A stretch of DNA of 64,000 nucleotides from Polyangium fumosum (lineage in GTDB: Bacteria > Myxococcota_A > Polyangia > Polyangiales > Polyangiaceae), in contig NZ_SSMQ01000043.1 in the NCBI RefSeq assembly GCF_005144585.1, forward strand, positions 45,766 to 109,765, given 5' to 3'. Positions within the stretch are counted from its first letter, which is position 1; each line of letters opens with the position of its first letter. The notes beneath the pieces were generated by a model. It saw nothing but the letters and a program-made list of their open reading frames with translations. It had not been told where the DNA came from and made no database searches. Positions 7,542-17,231 of this stretch are shown piece after piece. A program made the translations under genes and the position numbers.

Positions 7542-9113
7542 GTGCACGCAAGTCAACTCCCCCTCTCGCACGAGGCCACGGCCCTCGCCGTCTCCGCCGA
7601 CGGCAAGCGACTCGCGGCGTCGGCGATCGGCAACGGGCGCACGGTCGTCTACGATCTGCGCGTCGGCCGAGCGCTCTTCCGGTTCGGCGTGGGCGCGACG
7701 GGGCTCGCGCTCTCGCCCGACGGCGGGCGCCTCGTCACGGCGTGGTCCGACGACGCGCGTGTGCCGCCGAGCGCAGCCCGTTCCGCCCTCGACGCGCGCG
7801 TGGAGGCCGACGAGGCCGTGCACACGGTGCAGGTCTTCGACCTCGTCACGGGGCGATGCTTGACGCCCGAGCCGTGGCGCGGCGAGGCGCCGATCGCGCT
7901 CTCGCCCGACGGCACGTTGCTCGCGGTCACGGCCGATCGCCTCACGAGCGCGGTGCTCGTCTACCGGCTCGCGGATGGAGCGCTCGTGCAGGAGCTCTCG
8001 TATCCGCATCGACGGCGGCTTCGCAGCCTCGCCTGGAGCCCCGACGGTCGCCTGCTCACGGCGGCCACGGGCGTGACGCCGGTCGTGCACTGGTCGACGG
8101 ACGATTTCCGGGACGTGCGGCCCGAGGGCGTGCGCGAGACCGACGCGGCCGTCGCGTTCTCGCCCGATGGAACGCTCGTCGCGGCGGCGGGGCCGGACAG
8201 CCGGATCCGCTTGTTCGAGCCGGGCCACGAGGGCGAGCCGCGCGCGGTGCTCGCGGTGAAGAACGGCCTCACCTTGCTGCGCGGCGTCGCGGCGCTCGAG
8301 TTCTCGCCGGACGGCGCGCTCGTCACCGCGCTCGGCCGGACCCGCGCGACGCAGGTCTTCAGCGTGCCGCTCGCGCGCCCTCTCTGGACGGCGAGCCCGG
8401 GCCCGATGGCGTTCTTGCCGAACGGCAAGACCGTGGCCGCGTGGTGGTGCGGCGCGGTGTGGCTGCGGGACGCCGAGAGCGGGGATCTGCGCGTGTCCCC
8501 GGCCGACGACGCGGGCGACGACACGCCCTCCGGCGTGGGTCCGGCGAGCCGCACGGTGACGTTGCGGAGCCGTGAGTTCGAGGGGCGCATCCCGACGCCC
8601 CCGCAGACGCTGCGGGTCGTCCCCGAGGCGCAGGGCAGCGCGGATGTCGCCCTGTCGAGCGCAGCAGCGGCGCTGATCGCACGCTTGTCGACGGGCTGGG
8701 CCGAGTCGAGCTACCGCACCGCGGCGAACCTGCTCGCGCGTGACGCCGACGGCCTCGGCGTGCGTCTGCCGCTACGCGGCGGTTATGCGTACGTGCAGAT
8801 CCGGACGAGCGCCGATCGGTACCGCCTCCTCGTGACCGTCACCGCGGACGAGCCCGAGCAGGATCCGCCGCCCTCGTCGAGCCTGGTGCGCCTCTCGCGC
8901 TGGATCCGCGATCGTCTGAGCGCGGAGGCGCGCCGCGTCGCCGCGGCCGATCGCGAGTGGGCTGCGGAGATCGCGCCGGGCGCGGGCGAGGGCGACGTCC
9001 AGATCGAGCGTGGCCCCGGCTCGCTCACCATCACGCTCGATCATGCGCCGCTGCCCTCGCTCGACGATCTCGAGGCCCTGATCCACGCGGCCGAGCTGAA
9101 GCTCGAGCCCTGA
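7542..9113 (+). CDS. WD40-like beta-propeller protein
   Basis: About 523 residues. The N-terminal two thirds contain at least five copies of a blade signature ending in SADGK or SPDG (ALAVSADGKRLAASA, ALSPDGGRLVTAW, ALSPDGTLLAVTA, AWSPDGRLLTAATG, AFSPDGTLVAAAG, EFSPDGALVTALG), typical of a WD40/YVTN-like propeller. The last ~170 residues form a separate alpha/beta region of unknown family. No signal peptide is seen, so it is probably cytoplasmic. The GTG at 7542 is the likeliest start because the propeller begins right after it, but the frame is open upstream to 7419. It sits 15 bp before the rhomboid gene and is probably cotranscribed with it. Confidence 0.75.
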   Translation: MHASQLPLSHEATALAVSADGKRLAASAIGNGRTVVYDLRVGRALFRFGVGATGLALSPDGGRLVTAWSDDARVPPSAARSALDARVEADEAVHTVQVFDLVTGRCLTPEPWRGEAPIALSPDGTLLAVTADRLTSAVLVYRLADGALVQELSYPHRRRLRSLAWSPDGRLLTAATGVTPVVHWSTDDFRDVRPEGVRETDAAVAFSPDGTLVAAAGPDSRIRLFEPGHEGEPRAVLAVKNGLTLLRGVAALEFSPDGALVTALGRTRATQVFSVPLARPLWTASPGPMAFLPNGKTVAAWWCGAVWLRDAESGDLRVSPADDAGDDTPSGVGPASRTVTLRSREFEGRIPTPPQTLRVVPEAQGSADVALSSAAAALIARLSTGWAESSYRTAANLLARDADGLGVRLPLRGGYAYVQIRTSADRYRLLVTVTADEPEQDPPPSSSLVRLSRWIRDRLSAEARRVAAADREWAAEIAPGAGEGDVQIERGPGSLTITLDHAPLPSLDDLEALIHAAELKLEP

Positions 9114-9128
9114 GCCCTCCGACGCGCC

Positions 9129-10310
9129 TTGAAGAAGCCGCCGCCCGTCTCCGAGTTCGTGCGTTTTCCGATCACCGCCGGCGTGGCGATGCTCGCCCTC
9201 TTCGTCACGGTGCTCGACGCGTCGGGTCGATCGATCCAGCCGCTCGTGATGAACGTGCGCGCGTTCGAGGGCGAGCCGTGGCGCCTCGTCACGAGCGCCT
9301 TGCCGCACGCCAATGCGTTGCACTTGGTTTTCAACATCGCCTGGCTCTGGGTCCTAGGGACGATGCTGGAGGAGCGCTTCGGATCGTTCCGCTTGCTCGG
9401 CCTCGTGCTCCTCTTCGCCGCGGGATCGGCGGCGGCCGAGTACGCGGCCTTCGTCGGCGGGATCGGCCTGTCCGGCGTGGTCTACGGCCTCTTCGGCCTC
9501 GCGTGGGTGCTCGATCGCGCGGACGCGCGCATGCGCGGCACCGTGGACGCGCGCTCGACGCAGCTCTTCATCGTCTGGTTCTTCTTCTGCATCGCGACGA
9601 CCGTCTTCGACGTCTTGCCCGTCGCGAACGTGGCGCACGGCGTGGGCGCGCTGCTCGGCGTGCTCATGGGGCTCGTGATCACGGGGGGCCTGCGGGTCGC
9701 GCGTCGACGCGCTTCGGTGCGCGCCGGAGCGGGGCTCGGGGTCTTGCTCGTCGTCGCGGCCTCGGGCGCGGGCGCGACCGTGCTCCGCCCGCGCGTCAAC
9801 GTCTCGAAGGACGGAGGCGGCGACAGCGCGCGCCTCGCTTACGAGGCGTTCGACGCGGGGAACTTCGACGAGGCCATCTCGCGGTACGAGAAGGCGCTCG
9901 AGGTGAGCCCGAAGAGCGCGACCTTCTGGTACAACCTCGGCATCGCGTACGCGCGCAAGGGCAAGCTCGACGACGCGACGCGCGCGTACACGCAGGCCGT
10001 CGCGCTCGCGCCCGAGAACACGGGCATGAAGCGCACGCTCGTCGACACGAAGCGCTCCCGCGCCGACGCGGCGCAGGCGGACGGCAAGCACGACGAAGCC
10101 ATACGCCTCTACGAAGAGGTGCTCGCGCTCGACGGCGACGACGCGTTCTCGCTCTACAGCCTGAGCCGCACCTACGAAGAGCTCGGCCGTCACGAGGAGG
10201 CCGGGCGGCTCCGCGCGCGCGCCGTGGCCCTCCACGTGGACCCTGGCAACGGCCCTGCGGAGCCATCCTTCGACGTCGACGCGGGGATCGAACGCGACGC
10301 GGGCCCGTGA
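9129..10310 (+). CDS. Rhomboid intramembrane serine protease fused to TPR repeats
   Basis: 393 residues, TTG start. Residues 10-225 form a six-helix rhomboid domain: the HLVFN motif (His65, Asn69), the catalytic serine in GLSGVVYG (Ser115) and the catalytic histidine in VAHGVGALLG (His170) are all present. After a seventh hydrophobic stretch (LGVLLVVAASGAGATV), residues about 240-375 hold three TPR-like units (YEAFDAGNFDEAISRYEKAL, WYNLGIAYARKGKLDDA, YSLSRTYEELGRHEEAG). It should cleave membrane-spanning substrates, with the TPRs recruiting partners. It lies between the propeller gene and the DsbA-like gene on the same strand. Confidence 0.88.
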   Translation: MKKPPPVSEFVRFPITAGVAMLALFVTVLDASGRSIQPLVMNVRAFEGEPWRLVTSALPHANALHLVFNIAWLWVLGTMLEERFGSFRLLGLVLLFAAGSAAAEYAAFVGGIGLSGVVYGLFGLAWVLDRADARMRGTVDARSTQLFIVWFFFCIATTVFDVLPVANVAHGVGALLGVLMGLVITGGLRVARRRASVRAGAGLGVLLVVAASGAGATVLRPRVNVSKDGGGDSARLAYEAFDAGNFDEAISRYEKALEVSPKSATFWYNLGIAYARKGKLDDATRAYTQAVALAPENTGMKRTLVDTKRSRADAAQADGKHDEAIRLYEEVLALDGDDAFSLYSLSRTYEELGRHEEAGRLRARAVALHVDPGNGPAEPSFDVDAGIERDAGP

Positions 10311-10369
10311 ACGCCCCTTCTCTGCGCGATTCATCGCCCCTACACTCGTCGTTTCCCGGAGGCCGCCCC

Positions 10370-10954
10370 TTGAAGACCGTCGACTTCTTTTTCGACTTCT
10401 CGTCCCCGTACAGCTACCTCGCCGCCACGCAGCTCCCGGCCCTCGCGGCGCGTGTCGGCGCGACGATCGCGTACCGCCCCTTCGTGCTCTTCGCCGTCTT
10501 CAAGGCCGCGGGCAACGACATGCCGGCCAAGATCCCCACGAAGGGCGCGTACCTCTTCAAGGACCTCGATCGCTGGGCGCGGCACTACGGTGTGCCCTTC
10601 CGCTTCTCCAGCCACTTCCCCTCGAACACGATCAAGGCCATGCGCATGGTCCACGTCGCCGCGGAGCAAGGCAAAGCCGAGGCGTTCTCGCAGGCCACCT
10701 TCCGCGCCATGTGGGCGGAGGATCGGGACATCGCGAGCCCCGAGACGCTCGCCGAGCTCGCGCGCGGCGTGGGCCTCGACGCCGAGGCCGCGCTCGCCGC
10801 GATCGAGACGCCCGCGATCAAGGATCGGCTCCGCGCGGACACCGACGAGGCCATCACGCGCGGCGCGTTCGGCGCGCCTGCGATGTTCGTCGGGGACGAG
10901 CTCTTCTGGGGCAACGATCGGCTCCACTTCGTCGAGGAAGCGCTGAAAGGCTGA
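10370..10954 (+). CDS. DsbA-like 2-hydroxychromene-2-carboxylate isomerase family protein
   Basis: 194 residues, TTG start at 10370 with GGAGG eight bases upstream. The sequence begins VDFFFDFSSPYSYLA, the signature of the HCCA isomerase branch of the DsbA/kappa-GST thioredoxin superfamily. Here a serine replaces the redox CXXC and glutathione is the usual cofactor. The C-terminus GAFGAPAMFVGDELFWGNDRL also matches. In degradative bacteria the family isomerises aromatic ring-cleavage products. No aromatic pathway is nearby, so the true substrate is unknown. Its stop overlaps the start of the hydrolase gene (TGATG). Confidence 0.85.
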   Translation: MKTVDFFFDFSSPYSYLAATQLPALAARVGATIAYRPFVLFAVFKAAGNDMPAKIPTKGAYLFKDLDRWARHYGVPFRFSSHFPSNTIKAMRMVHVAAEQGKAEAFSQATFRAMWAEDRDIASPETLAELARGVGLDAEAALAAIETPAIKDRLRADTDEAITRGAFGAPAMFVGDELFWGNDRLHFVEEALKG

Positions 10955-11913
10955 TGGCGCTCCGACCCTTCGAACGGCTCCCCTACGAGGCGCTCCCCGC
11001 GCTGCCGCGCATCCCGCACGGCTACCACCGCGCCGAGGCGCGCCGCGTGCAGGTGTCTTCCCGCATCTTCGGCGACGTCGGCGTGCACGTCCGTGTCGTG
11101 GGCTCGGGCCCGCCGCTCCTGCTCGTGCACGGGCTCATGACGTCGAGTTACTCGTTCCGGTACGTGCTCGAGCCCCTCGGCCGGTTCTTCCGTGTCTTCG
11201 CGCCCGACCTGCCCGGCGCCGGCCGTTCCGACAAACCGACACGGGCGGACTTTTCGCCGCGGAGCTTTGGCACGTTCCTCGCCGAGCTCCAGCAGGCGCT
11301 CGGCATCCGCGGGTGCGCCGTCATGGGCAACTCGCTCGGCGGGTACGTGGCGATGCACCTCGCCTTGGAGGATCCAGCGGCCGTCTCGCGCCTCGTCGTG
11401 AACCACGCGCCGGGCACGCCGGAGCCGCGGTACGTGGCGCTGCGGGCCATGCTCTCGACGGGCGCGGGCCGCGCGCTTCTTCGTTACCTCGTGCAGCGCG
11501 ACCCGCGCCGCTGGGTGTACCGGAACGTCCATTACCACGACGAACGGCTCAAATCGCGCGAGGAGCTCGACGAGTACGGCGCGCCGCTCGCCACGGACGC
11601 GGGGCTCGCGTGCTTCACGAAATCGCTGCACGAGACGCTCGCGCCCGCGGGCTTCCATGCCTTCGTCGACGAGCTCGGCCGCGCGCCCTTCCCCGTGCCG
11701 CTGCTCTTCGTGTACGCCCGGAAGGATCCGGTGGTCTCGCCCCGCGTGGGGGAAGCCCTCCACCGCCTCGCGCGGGGCTCCGAGCTTCGATACCTCGAAG
11801 GCACGTCGCATTTCTCCCACGTCGACTCGCCCGATCGGATGGTCGAGACCATCCTGCCCTTCCTCCGCGCCGCCGAGGACCCCGAGCGCGCGGGCGCCTC
11901 GCTCGGCGGCTGA
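10954..11913 (+). CDS. Alpha/beta-fold hydrolase
   Basis: 319 residues, cytoplasmic. The fold is recognisable from the oxyanion strand LLLVHGLMTS, the nucleophile elbow GNSLGG (Ser127), the acid-bearing strand LFVYARKDPVV and the histidine loop GTSHFSHVDSPD. This arrangement fits esterases, epoxide hydrolases and C-C bond hydrolases, and the substrate cannot be chosen from sequence. The ATG shares its A with the stop of the preceding isomerase gene (TGATG), so the two are translationally coupled and may act in one pathway. Confidence 0.85.
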   Translation: MALRPFERLPYEALPALPRIPHGYHRAEARRVQVSSRIFGDVGVHVRVVGSGPPLLLVHGLMTSSYSFRYVLEPLGRFFRVFAPDLPGAGRSDKPTRADFSPRSFGTFLAELQQALGIRGCAVMGNSLGGYVAMHLALEDPAAVSRLVVNHAPGTPEPRYVALRAMLSTGAGRALLRYLVQRDPRRWVYRNVHYHDERLKSREELDEYGAPLATDAGLACFTKSLHETLAPAGFHAFVDELGRAPFPVPLLFVYARKDPVVSPRVGEALHRLARGSELRYLEGTSHFSHVDSPDRMVETILPFLRAAEDPERAGASLGG

Positions 11914-12019
11914 CGGCCGCCCTTCCCGCCGGGCCTGCGCGGGCTCTCCGCGCGCAAAACCGTGTACGCTCCGCCCTGCGCTTCGTTTGCGCACCAACCA
12001 TCGGAAGGTGAAGGGAGGC

Positions 12020-12649
12020 ATGCGGATGAAATCATCGTGGTCTTTTTGGGGGTTCGTGCTGGCGAGCGTGTCGCTCGGCGTCGTCGGCTGCGGCAGTGAG
12101 GTGAACGGCGGCGGCGCGGGCGGCTCCGGGGGCTCCGGCGCGGGCAGCACCACGTCGAGCGGCGGCTCCGGGGGCACGGGGGGCACGGGCGGAGGCATGG
12201 GCACGGGCGGCGCCGGGGGTGCGGGCGGCGGCATGATGGCCGGCTCTGGCGGCGGCGTGATGGCCGGCTCGGGCGGCGCGGGCGGAGGCACGGGCGGCGC
12301 GGGCGGCGGCACTTATGCGAGCTGCGAGGAATGCACGGCCGAGACGGGCGCGCCCGCGAACGAGTGCCAGGCCGAGTTCGACGCCTGCATGGCCTGGAAG
12401 ACCTGCGTCAGCATCTACCACTGCCAGCATTCCAGCACCCCGAACGGCCCGGGCCCTTGCGACACCACCCAGGCCGGGGCCTGCTGCACATGGTTTTGCC
12501 AGGAGGCGGGCCTCGACATGGAGGGGATCACGCGCTTCCGGGCGCTCGATCAATGCATCCATTGCAAGACCTGTACGGGCCTCTGCGAAACGGCGGACAC
12601 CTACTGCCCTGTCTTCGAGCCGGGCGGCAGCTCGGCTTGTATTCCCTGA
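12020..12649 (+). CDS. Gly-rich linker lipoprotein with Cys-rich C-terminal domain
   Basis: 209 residues (start ATG 12020, or the in-frame ATG at 12026; AGGGAGG lies upstream). The signal sequence ends in the lipobox VVGCGS. Residues about 30-95 are a Gly/Ser/Thr/Met-rich spacer. The remaining ~110 residues hold many cysteines in patterns such as CEEC, CVSIYHCQH, CCTWFC and CIHCKTC, which suggests a disulfide-stabilised extracellular knob. Such stalk-and-knob lipoproteins are abundant in myxobacteria. The function is unknown. Confidence 0.8.
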   Translation: MRMKSSWSFWGFVLASVSLGVVGCGSEVNGGGAGGSGGSGAGSTTSSGGSGGTGGTGGGMGTGGAGGAGGGMMAGSGGGVMAGSGGAGGGTGGAGGGTYASCEECTAETGAPANECQAEFDACMAWKTCVSIYHCQHSSTPNGPGPCDTTQAGACCTWFCQEAGLDMEGITRFRALDQCIHCKTCTGLCETADTYCPVFEPGGSSACIP

Positions 12650-12658
12650 CCTGACCCG

Positions 12659-12677
12659 ACCGGCGACGAACGCCGGT
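12659..12677 (+). terminator. Possible hairpin terminator
   Basis: A perfect 7-bp inverted repeat (ACCGGCG, loop ACGAA, CGCCGGT) lies 10 bp after the lipoprotein stop. There is no clear T-tract, so it could merely stabilise the 3' end. Confidence 0.35.
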
Positions 12678-12713
12678 TGACGCCGCCGTCGACCTCTGGT
12701 CTGGAGCGTACGC

Positions 12714-14921
12714 ATGCGCTCCGCCCTCGCTCACCTCGCCCCGCTCGTCCTCCTCGCCGGTTGCGGAGGTGAACCCCCGAGGCCCGCGGCGCCCCCGCCG
12801 TGCGCCCCCGAGCCGCCGGCCGCCGTCGCAAAACCTTCGTCCGAGCCCGCGGCCGTCGCCGCCTCGGCCGCGGCGCCGACGGTCGTCGCGGGCCTCACCG
12901 CCCTCGAAACGGAGCTCGTCGGCAAGCATGGCGAGGCGCAGAGGCCCCGGATCAAGCGGGGCCTCGCGCAGGTCGCGTCCCTCTGGCGCGCGGAGGACGG
13001 GGAGTTCGCCACGTTCGTGCGCGAGCAGTTCCTCTCGGATCCGGCCGCGGTCGACGCCACGTTCGCCCGACTCGAAGGCTTGATGGAGCAGCTCGAAGGG
13101 CACCTGCACGAGATGGGGCGCGCGCTGCGTTTCCCCACGGACACGGATACCGGGCCGCTCTTTCCGGTCGATCCGCTGCTCGCGGGCTACGAGCCCGCGG
13201 CGCACCTCTACGAGGATCTGTTCAAGTCCCGGATCGCGTTCGTCGCATTGCTCAATTTCCCGCTCTCGGACCTCGCCACGAAAAACGCCGAGGGCGAAGG
13301 CTGGAGCCGGCGCCGCTGGGCCGAGGAGCGGCTCACGGGGCGCTTCGCGGTCCGCATTCCCGGCGAGATTGCCCAGGACATCGCGCGCGCGAACACGGAG
13401 GGGGATCTTTACATCTCCGATTACAACATCTGGATGCACCACCTTGTGAACGAGAAGGGGTTTGGGGCGCAGGGCGCCGAACGGCGACCCGGAGCCCCAA
13501 GCGGCGAACCGAGCGAGCGGCTCTTCCCGGCGGGGCTCCGGCTCATCAGCCACTGGAACCTGCGCGACGAGCTCAAGGCGGATTACGGCGATCCGCGGGG
13601 CCTCGAAAAGCAGCGGACGATCGTGCAGGTGATGGAGCGGATCGTCACGCAGACGATCCCGGCCGCGGTCATCGACGACCCGCGGGTCGACTGGAACCCG
13701 TTCACGAACGAGGTCCGCCTCGCGCCCGCCGCGGACGTCGAGCCCTCCGCGCCGAAACGGGCGCCGATCACGACGGTGTCGGCGAGCCCCGAGCCCTTCG
13801 TGCGGTATCAAAAGCTCCTCACCTCGTTCCGCGCCTCCCGGCGGGCCGATCCGTATTCGCCGATCGCGAACACCGCGATCAAGCGTCGCTTCGAGCTCGG
13901 CCGCGAGATCGGCGAGGACCGCGTGCGCGCGCTCTTCCTCGAAATCCTCGGCTCGGGCACGATCCCGAAGGTCGCCGCCGAGATCGAGCGCCGGCTCGGC
14001 CGCAAGCTCGGGCCGCAGGATCTCTGGTATGCGGGCTTCAAGGCGCGTGGCGGCAAGACGGAGGCCGAGCTCGACGCGATCACGCGCAAAAAATATCCCG
14101 ACGCGAAGGCGTTTGCCGCCGACATCCCGCGGATCCTCGTGGCGCTTGGTTTTCCGAAGGATCAAGCGAAGACGATCGCCGAGCGGATCGTGGTGGATCC
14201 CTCGCGCGGCGCCGGACACGCGATGGAGCCGCGGCGCCGCGGGGACAAGGCGCGCCTCCGGACGCGTATCGAGAAGGACGGGATGAACTACAAGGGATAC
14301 AACATCGCCGTCCACGAGCTCGGGCACAACGTCGAGCAGGTCTTGTCGCTCTACGACGTCGACCACACGCTGCTCGCGGGCGTGCCGAACAACGCCTTCA
14401 CCGAGGCGCTCGCCTTCACGTTCCAGGCGCGGGATCTGGAGCTCTTGGGCCTCCAGAAGACGACGGCCGAGTCCGAGCGGGATCGGGTGCTCGGCGAGCT
14501 GTGGGCGGCGTGGGAGATCGCGGGCGTCGCGCTCGTCGAGACGGACGTCTGGCACTGGCTCTACGAGCACCCGGACGCGACGGCCGAGGAGCTCGGCAAG
14601 GCCACGGTCACGATCGCGAAGAAATACTGGAACCAGTATTACGCGCCGCACCTCGGGTCGCCGGATTCGGCGTTGTTGGCGATTTATTCACACGCGATCT
14701 CGACGCCGCTCTACTTGCCGGATTATCCGCTCGGGCACCTCATTGCGTTCCAGATCGAGGAGCACGTGCGGAAACAAGGCAAGCTCGGTCCGGAGTTCGA
14801 GCGGATGGCGAAATATGGATCGGTCCTGCCGGACCTGTGGATGAAACACGCGGCGGGGGAGGCGATCAGCGCAGGGCCCTTGCTCCGCGCGGCGGAGAAG
14901 GCGCTCGGGGGGAAGCCGTAA
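12714..14921 (+). CDS. Lipoprotein zinc metallopeptidase (HEXXH, M3-like)
   Basis: 735 residues. The lipobox VLLAGCGG is followed by a Pro/Ala-rich spacer to about residue 55, so the enzyme should be anchored on the periplasmic or outer face. The zinc site HELGH is at residues 534-538, in AVHELGHNVEQ. A downstream glutamate in AFTEALAFTFQ could be the third ligand. The mostly helical sequence and the spacing resemble M3/thimet-oligopeptidase-like folds, although overall similarity cannot be judged here. It probably degrades peptides outside the cytoplasm. It follows another lipoprotein gene by 64 bp and converges on the SD-scarf-like lipoprotein gene. Confidence 0.75.
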   Translation: MRSALAHLAPLVLLAGCGGEPPRPAAPPPCAPEPPAAVAKPSSEPAAVAASAAAPTVVAGLTALETELVGKHGEAQRPRIKRGLAQVASLWRAEDGEFATFVREQFLSDPAAVDATFARLEGLMEQLEGHLHEMGRALRFPTDTDTGPLFPVDPLLAGYEPAAHLYEDLFKSRIAFVALLNFPLSDLATKNAEGEGWSRRRWAEERLTGRFAVRIPGEIAQDIARANTEGDLYISDYNIWMHHLVNEKGFGAQGAERRPGAPSGEPSERLFPAGLRLISHWNLRDELKADYGDPRGLEKQRTIVQVMERIVTQTIPAAVIDDPRVDWNPFTNEVRLAPAADVEPSAPKRAPITTVSASPEPFVRYQKLLTSFRASRRADPYSPIANTAIKRRFELGREIGEDRVRALFLEILGSGTIPKVAAEIERRLGRKLGPQDLWYAGFKARGGKTEAELDAITRKKYPDAKAFAADIPRILVALGFPKDQAKTIAERIVVDPSRGAGHAMEPRRRGDKARLRTRIEKDGMNYKGYNIAVHELGHNVEQVLSLYDVDHTLLAGVPNNAFTEALAFTFQARDLELLGLQKTTAESERDRVLGELWAAWEIAGVALVETDVWHWLYEHPDATAEELGKATVTIAKKYWNQYYAPHLGSPDSALLAIYSHAISTPLYLPDYPLGHLIAFQIEEHVRKQGKLGPEFERMAKYGSVLPDLWMKHAAGEAISAGPLLRAAEKALGGKP

Positions 14922-14930
14922 CGGCCTCGG

Positions 14931-15722
<792 letters not shown>

Positions 15723-15865
15723 TCTATTTTCTCCTTCCACTGAGAGTGCCCTCACAGGGAAGTCCCGAACGTATCCGGGCGGACGGACTCATGTCAACGC
15801 ATCGTAACAGCCGTGCGCCGCCCTCGTCCGTGGTATGAATTCTGACCACCCGAGGAGGCCGTCGT

Positions 15866-16171
15866 ATGTACCGCGTCACCATCCTGTACCCGCACGAAGA
15901 GGGCAAGCGCTTCGACCTCGACTACTACGTGCACAAGCACATGCCGATGGTGACGTCGTTGCTCGGGCCGTTCGGCTTGAAGAGCGCCGAAGTCGCCGAG
16001 GGCCTCCCCCGCAATGGCGCGCCCCCTCCCTTCGTCGTCATGGCGTCCATGACGTTCGACGCGATCGAGGATTTTCAGCGCGGCATGGCCCAGCACGGCC
16101 GCGAGATCAACGCGGACTTGCCCCATTACACGGATTTGAAGCCCACCGTGCAAATCAGCCGGATCCGCTGA
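15866..16171 (+). CDS. EthD family protein
   Basis: 101 residues. The N-terminus MYRVTILYPHEEGKRFDLDYY, then HKHMPMV, is the EthD signature of small ferredoxin-like dimeric barrels. Such proteins are associated with degradation of ethers and other organics, or act as small-molecule isomerases or cyclases. Full length for the family. AGGAGG precedes the ATG. It is probably cotranscribed with the DJ-1/PfpI gene 31 bp downstream. Confidence 0.85.
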   Translation: MYRVTILYPHEEGKRFDLDYYVHKHMPMVTSLLGPFGLKSAEVAEGLPRNGAPPPFVVMASMTFDAIEDFQRGMAQHGREINADLPHYTDLKPTVQISRIR

Positions 16172-16202
16172 CACGCGGCCCCCCGCGACCCATTCTCGAA
16201 CC

Positions 16203-16766
16203 ATGCACCCGAAAGAGCCCCGCGCCCTCGTCCTCCTCGCCGAAGGAGCCGAAGAAATGGAAGCCACCATCAGCGTCGACGTCCTCCGCCGCGCCTCGGT
16301 CGAGGTCGTCCTGGCCGGGATCGACGGCGTATCGCCGGTCCGTTGCAGCCGTGGCGTCCGTATCGTGCCCGACGTGGCCCTCGCCGACGTGACGGGCTCG
16401 TTCGACGTCGTCGTTTTGCCCGGCGGCAAGGGCGGCGCCGATCGGCTCGCCGCCTCGCCCGAGGTGGGCGCGCTCCTCCGCGCGCAGGCGGAAACGGACC
16501 GCCTCGTCGCGGCCATTTGCGCGGCGCCGATCGCGCTCGCAGCGCATGGCGTGTTCGCGGGGCGCCGCATGACGTGCCATCCCTCCGTGCGCGAGATCGT
16601 CGCGCGGCACGGCAAACACGAGGGGGACGCCGTCGTCGTCGACGGGTCTCTCGTGACGAGCCAAGGCCCGGGGACGACCTTTGGGTTTGCCCTCACCCTC
16701 GTCGAGATGCTCTGCGGCGTGACCACCCGCGACGCGATCCGCGCGCCGATGATGCTCCTTTCGTGA
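16203..16766 (+). CDS. DJ-1/PfpI family protein
   Basis: 187 residues, the usual size of DJ-1 (PARK7)-type proteins. It has the acidic EGAEEMEA segment whose glutamate supports the reactive cysteine, the VLPGGKGGADRLA strand-turn, and the nucleophile elbow AAICAAPIAL with the conserved cysteine. YajL/DJ-1 relatives act in oxidative or carbonyl stress as glyoxalases or chaperones, and the specific activity here is undetermined. Same strand and close to the EthD gene. Confidence 0.88.
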   Translation: MHPKEPRALVLLAEGAEEMEATISVDVLRRASVEVVLAGIDGVSPVRCSRGVRIVPDVALADVTGSFDVVVLPGGKGGADRLAASPEVGALLRAQAETDRLVAAICAAPIALAAHGVFAGRRMTCHPSVREIVARHGKHEGDAVVVDGSLVTSQGPGTTFGFALTLVEMLCGVTTRDAIRAPMMLLS

Positions 16767-16851
16767 CGCATTGAGCCACGACCCAACTTGTCAAGAAATG
16801 TGTAGCAAAGGCCGGTGGAACGACGTAGAGTGGACGTTCCCCGCACAATGC

Positions 16852-16873
16852 CCCCGATCACGCCTGATCGGGG
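16852..16873. promoter_or_regulatory. Perfect 9-bp inverted repeat
   Basis: CCCCGATCA, loop CGCC, TGATCGGGG. It lies 85 bp after the DJ-1 gene and about 62 bp before the start of the small membrane protein gene. It could be a terminator stem for the former or an operator for the latter. There is no T-run. Confidence 0.4.
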
Positions 16874-16935
16874 TTGGGCGGCGTCCTATTCGTGGCGCGC
16901 GTGTGCTCTCCCCGCGCGACGGGAGGAGTGTTTCC

Positions 16936-17199
16936 ATGGGCTTTCCGCACGGCGAACTCGTTGTCCTCGGCACCGTGGTCCTCGCAGGAATCGCGGGGAA
17001 GTTGTGGCTCTCGGGCCGCATGGGCGCGGAGACGCCCGAGGAAGCGACGAGCCTGCGGCGCTCGGCCCGGCCGGGGGGTTCTCCCGCGGCGGAGGCGCGC
17101 GGGCAGGACGAATTTGTCGAGGAGCCCGTCCCCGAGAGCGGGATCCGCCTCAAGCAGGGCGCCCGTGTGCGTCGCGTCGATTTTCGGAAAGGCGGCTGA
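16936..17199 (+). CDS. Small single-pass membrane protein, hypothetical
   Basis: 87 residues from the ATG at 16936, which has GGGAGGAG at good spacing. One hydrophobic helix (ELVVLGTVVLAGIAGKLWL) near the N-terminus is followed by a soluble, charged tail ending RVRRVDFRKGG. There are no recognised motifs. The in-frame extension upstream to 16771 contains the inverted repeat and is unlikely to be coding. Confidence 0.6.
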   Translation: MGFPHGELVVLGTVVLAGIAGKLWLSGRMGAETPEEATSLRRSARPGGSPAAEARGQDEFVEEPVPESGIRLKQGARVRRVDFRKGG

Positions 17200-17231
17200 G
17201 CCGAGAATGCCGCGCCACGTCAAGCGTCACG

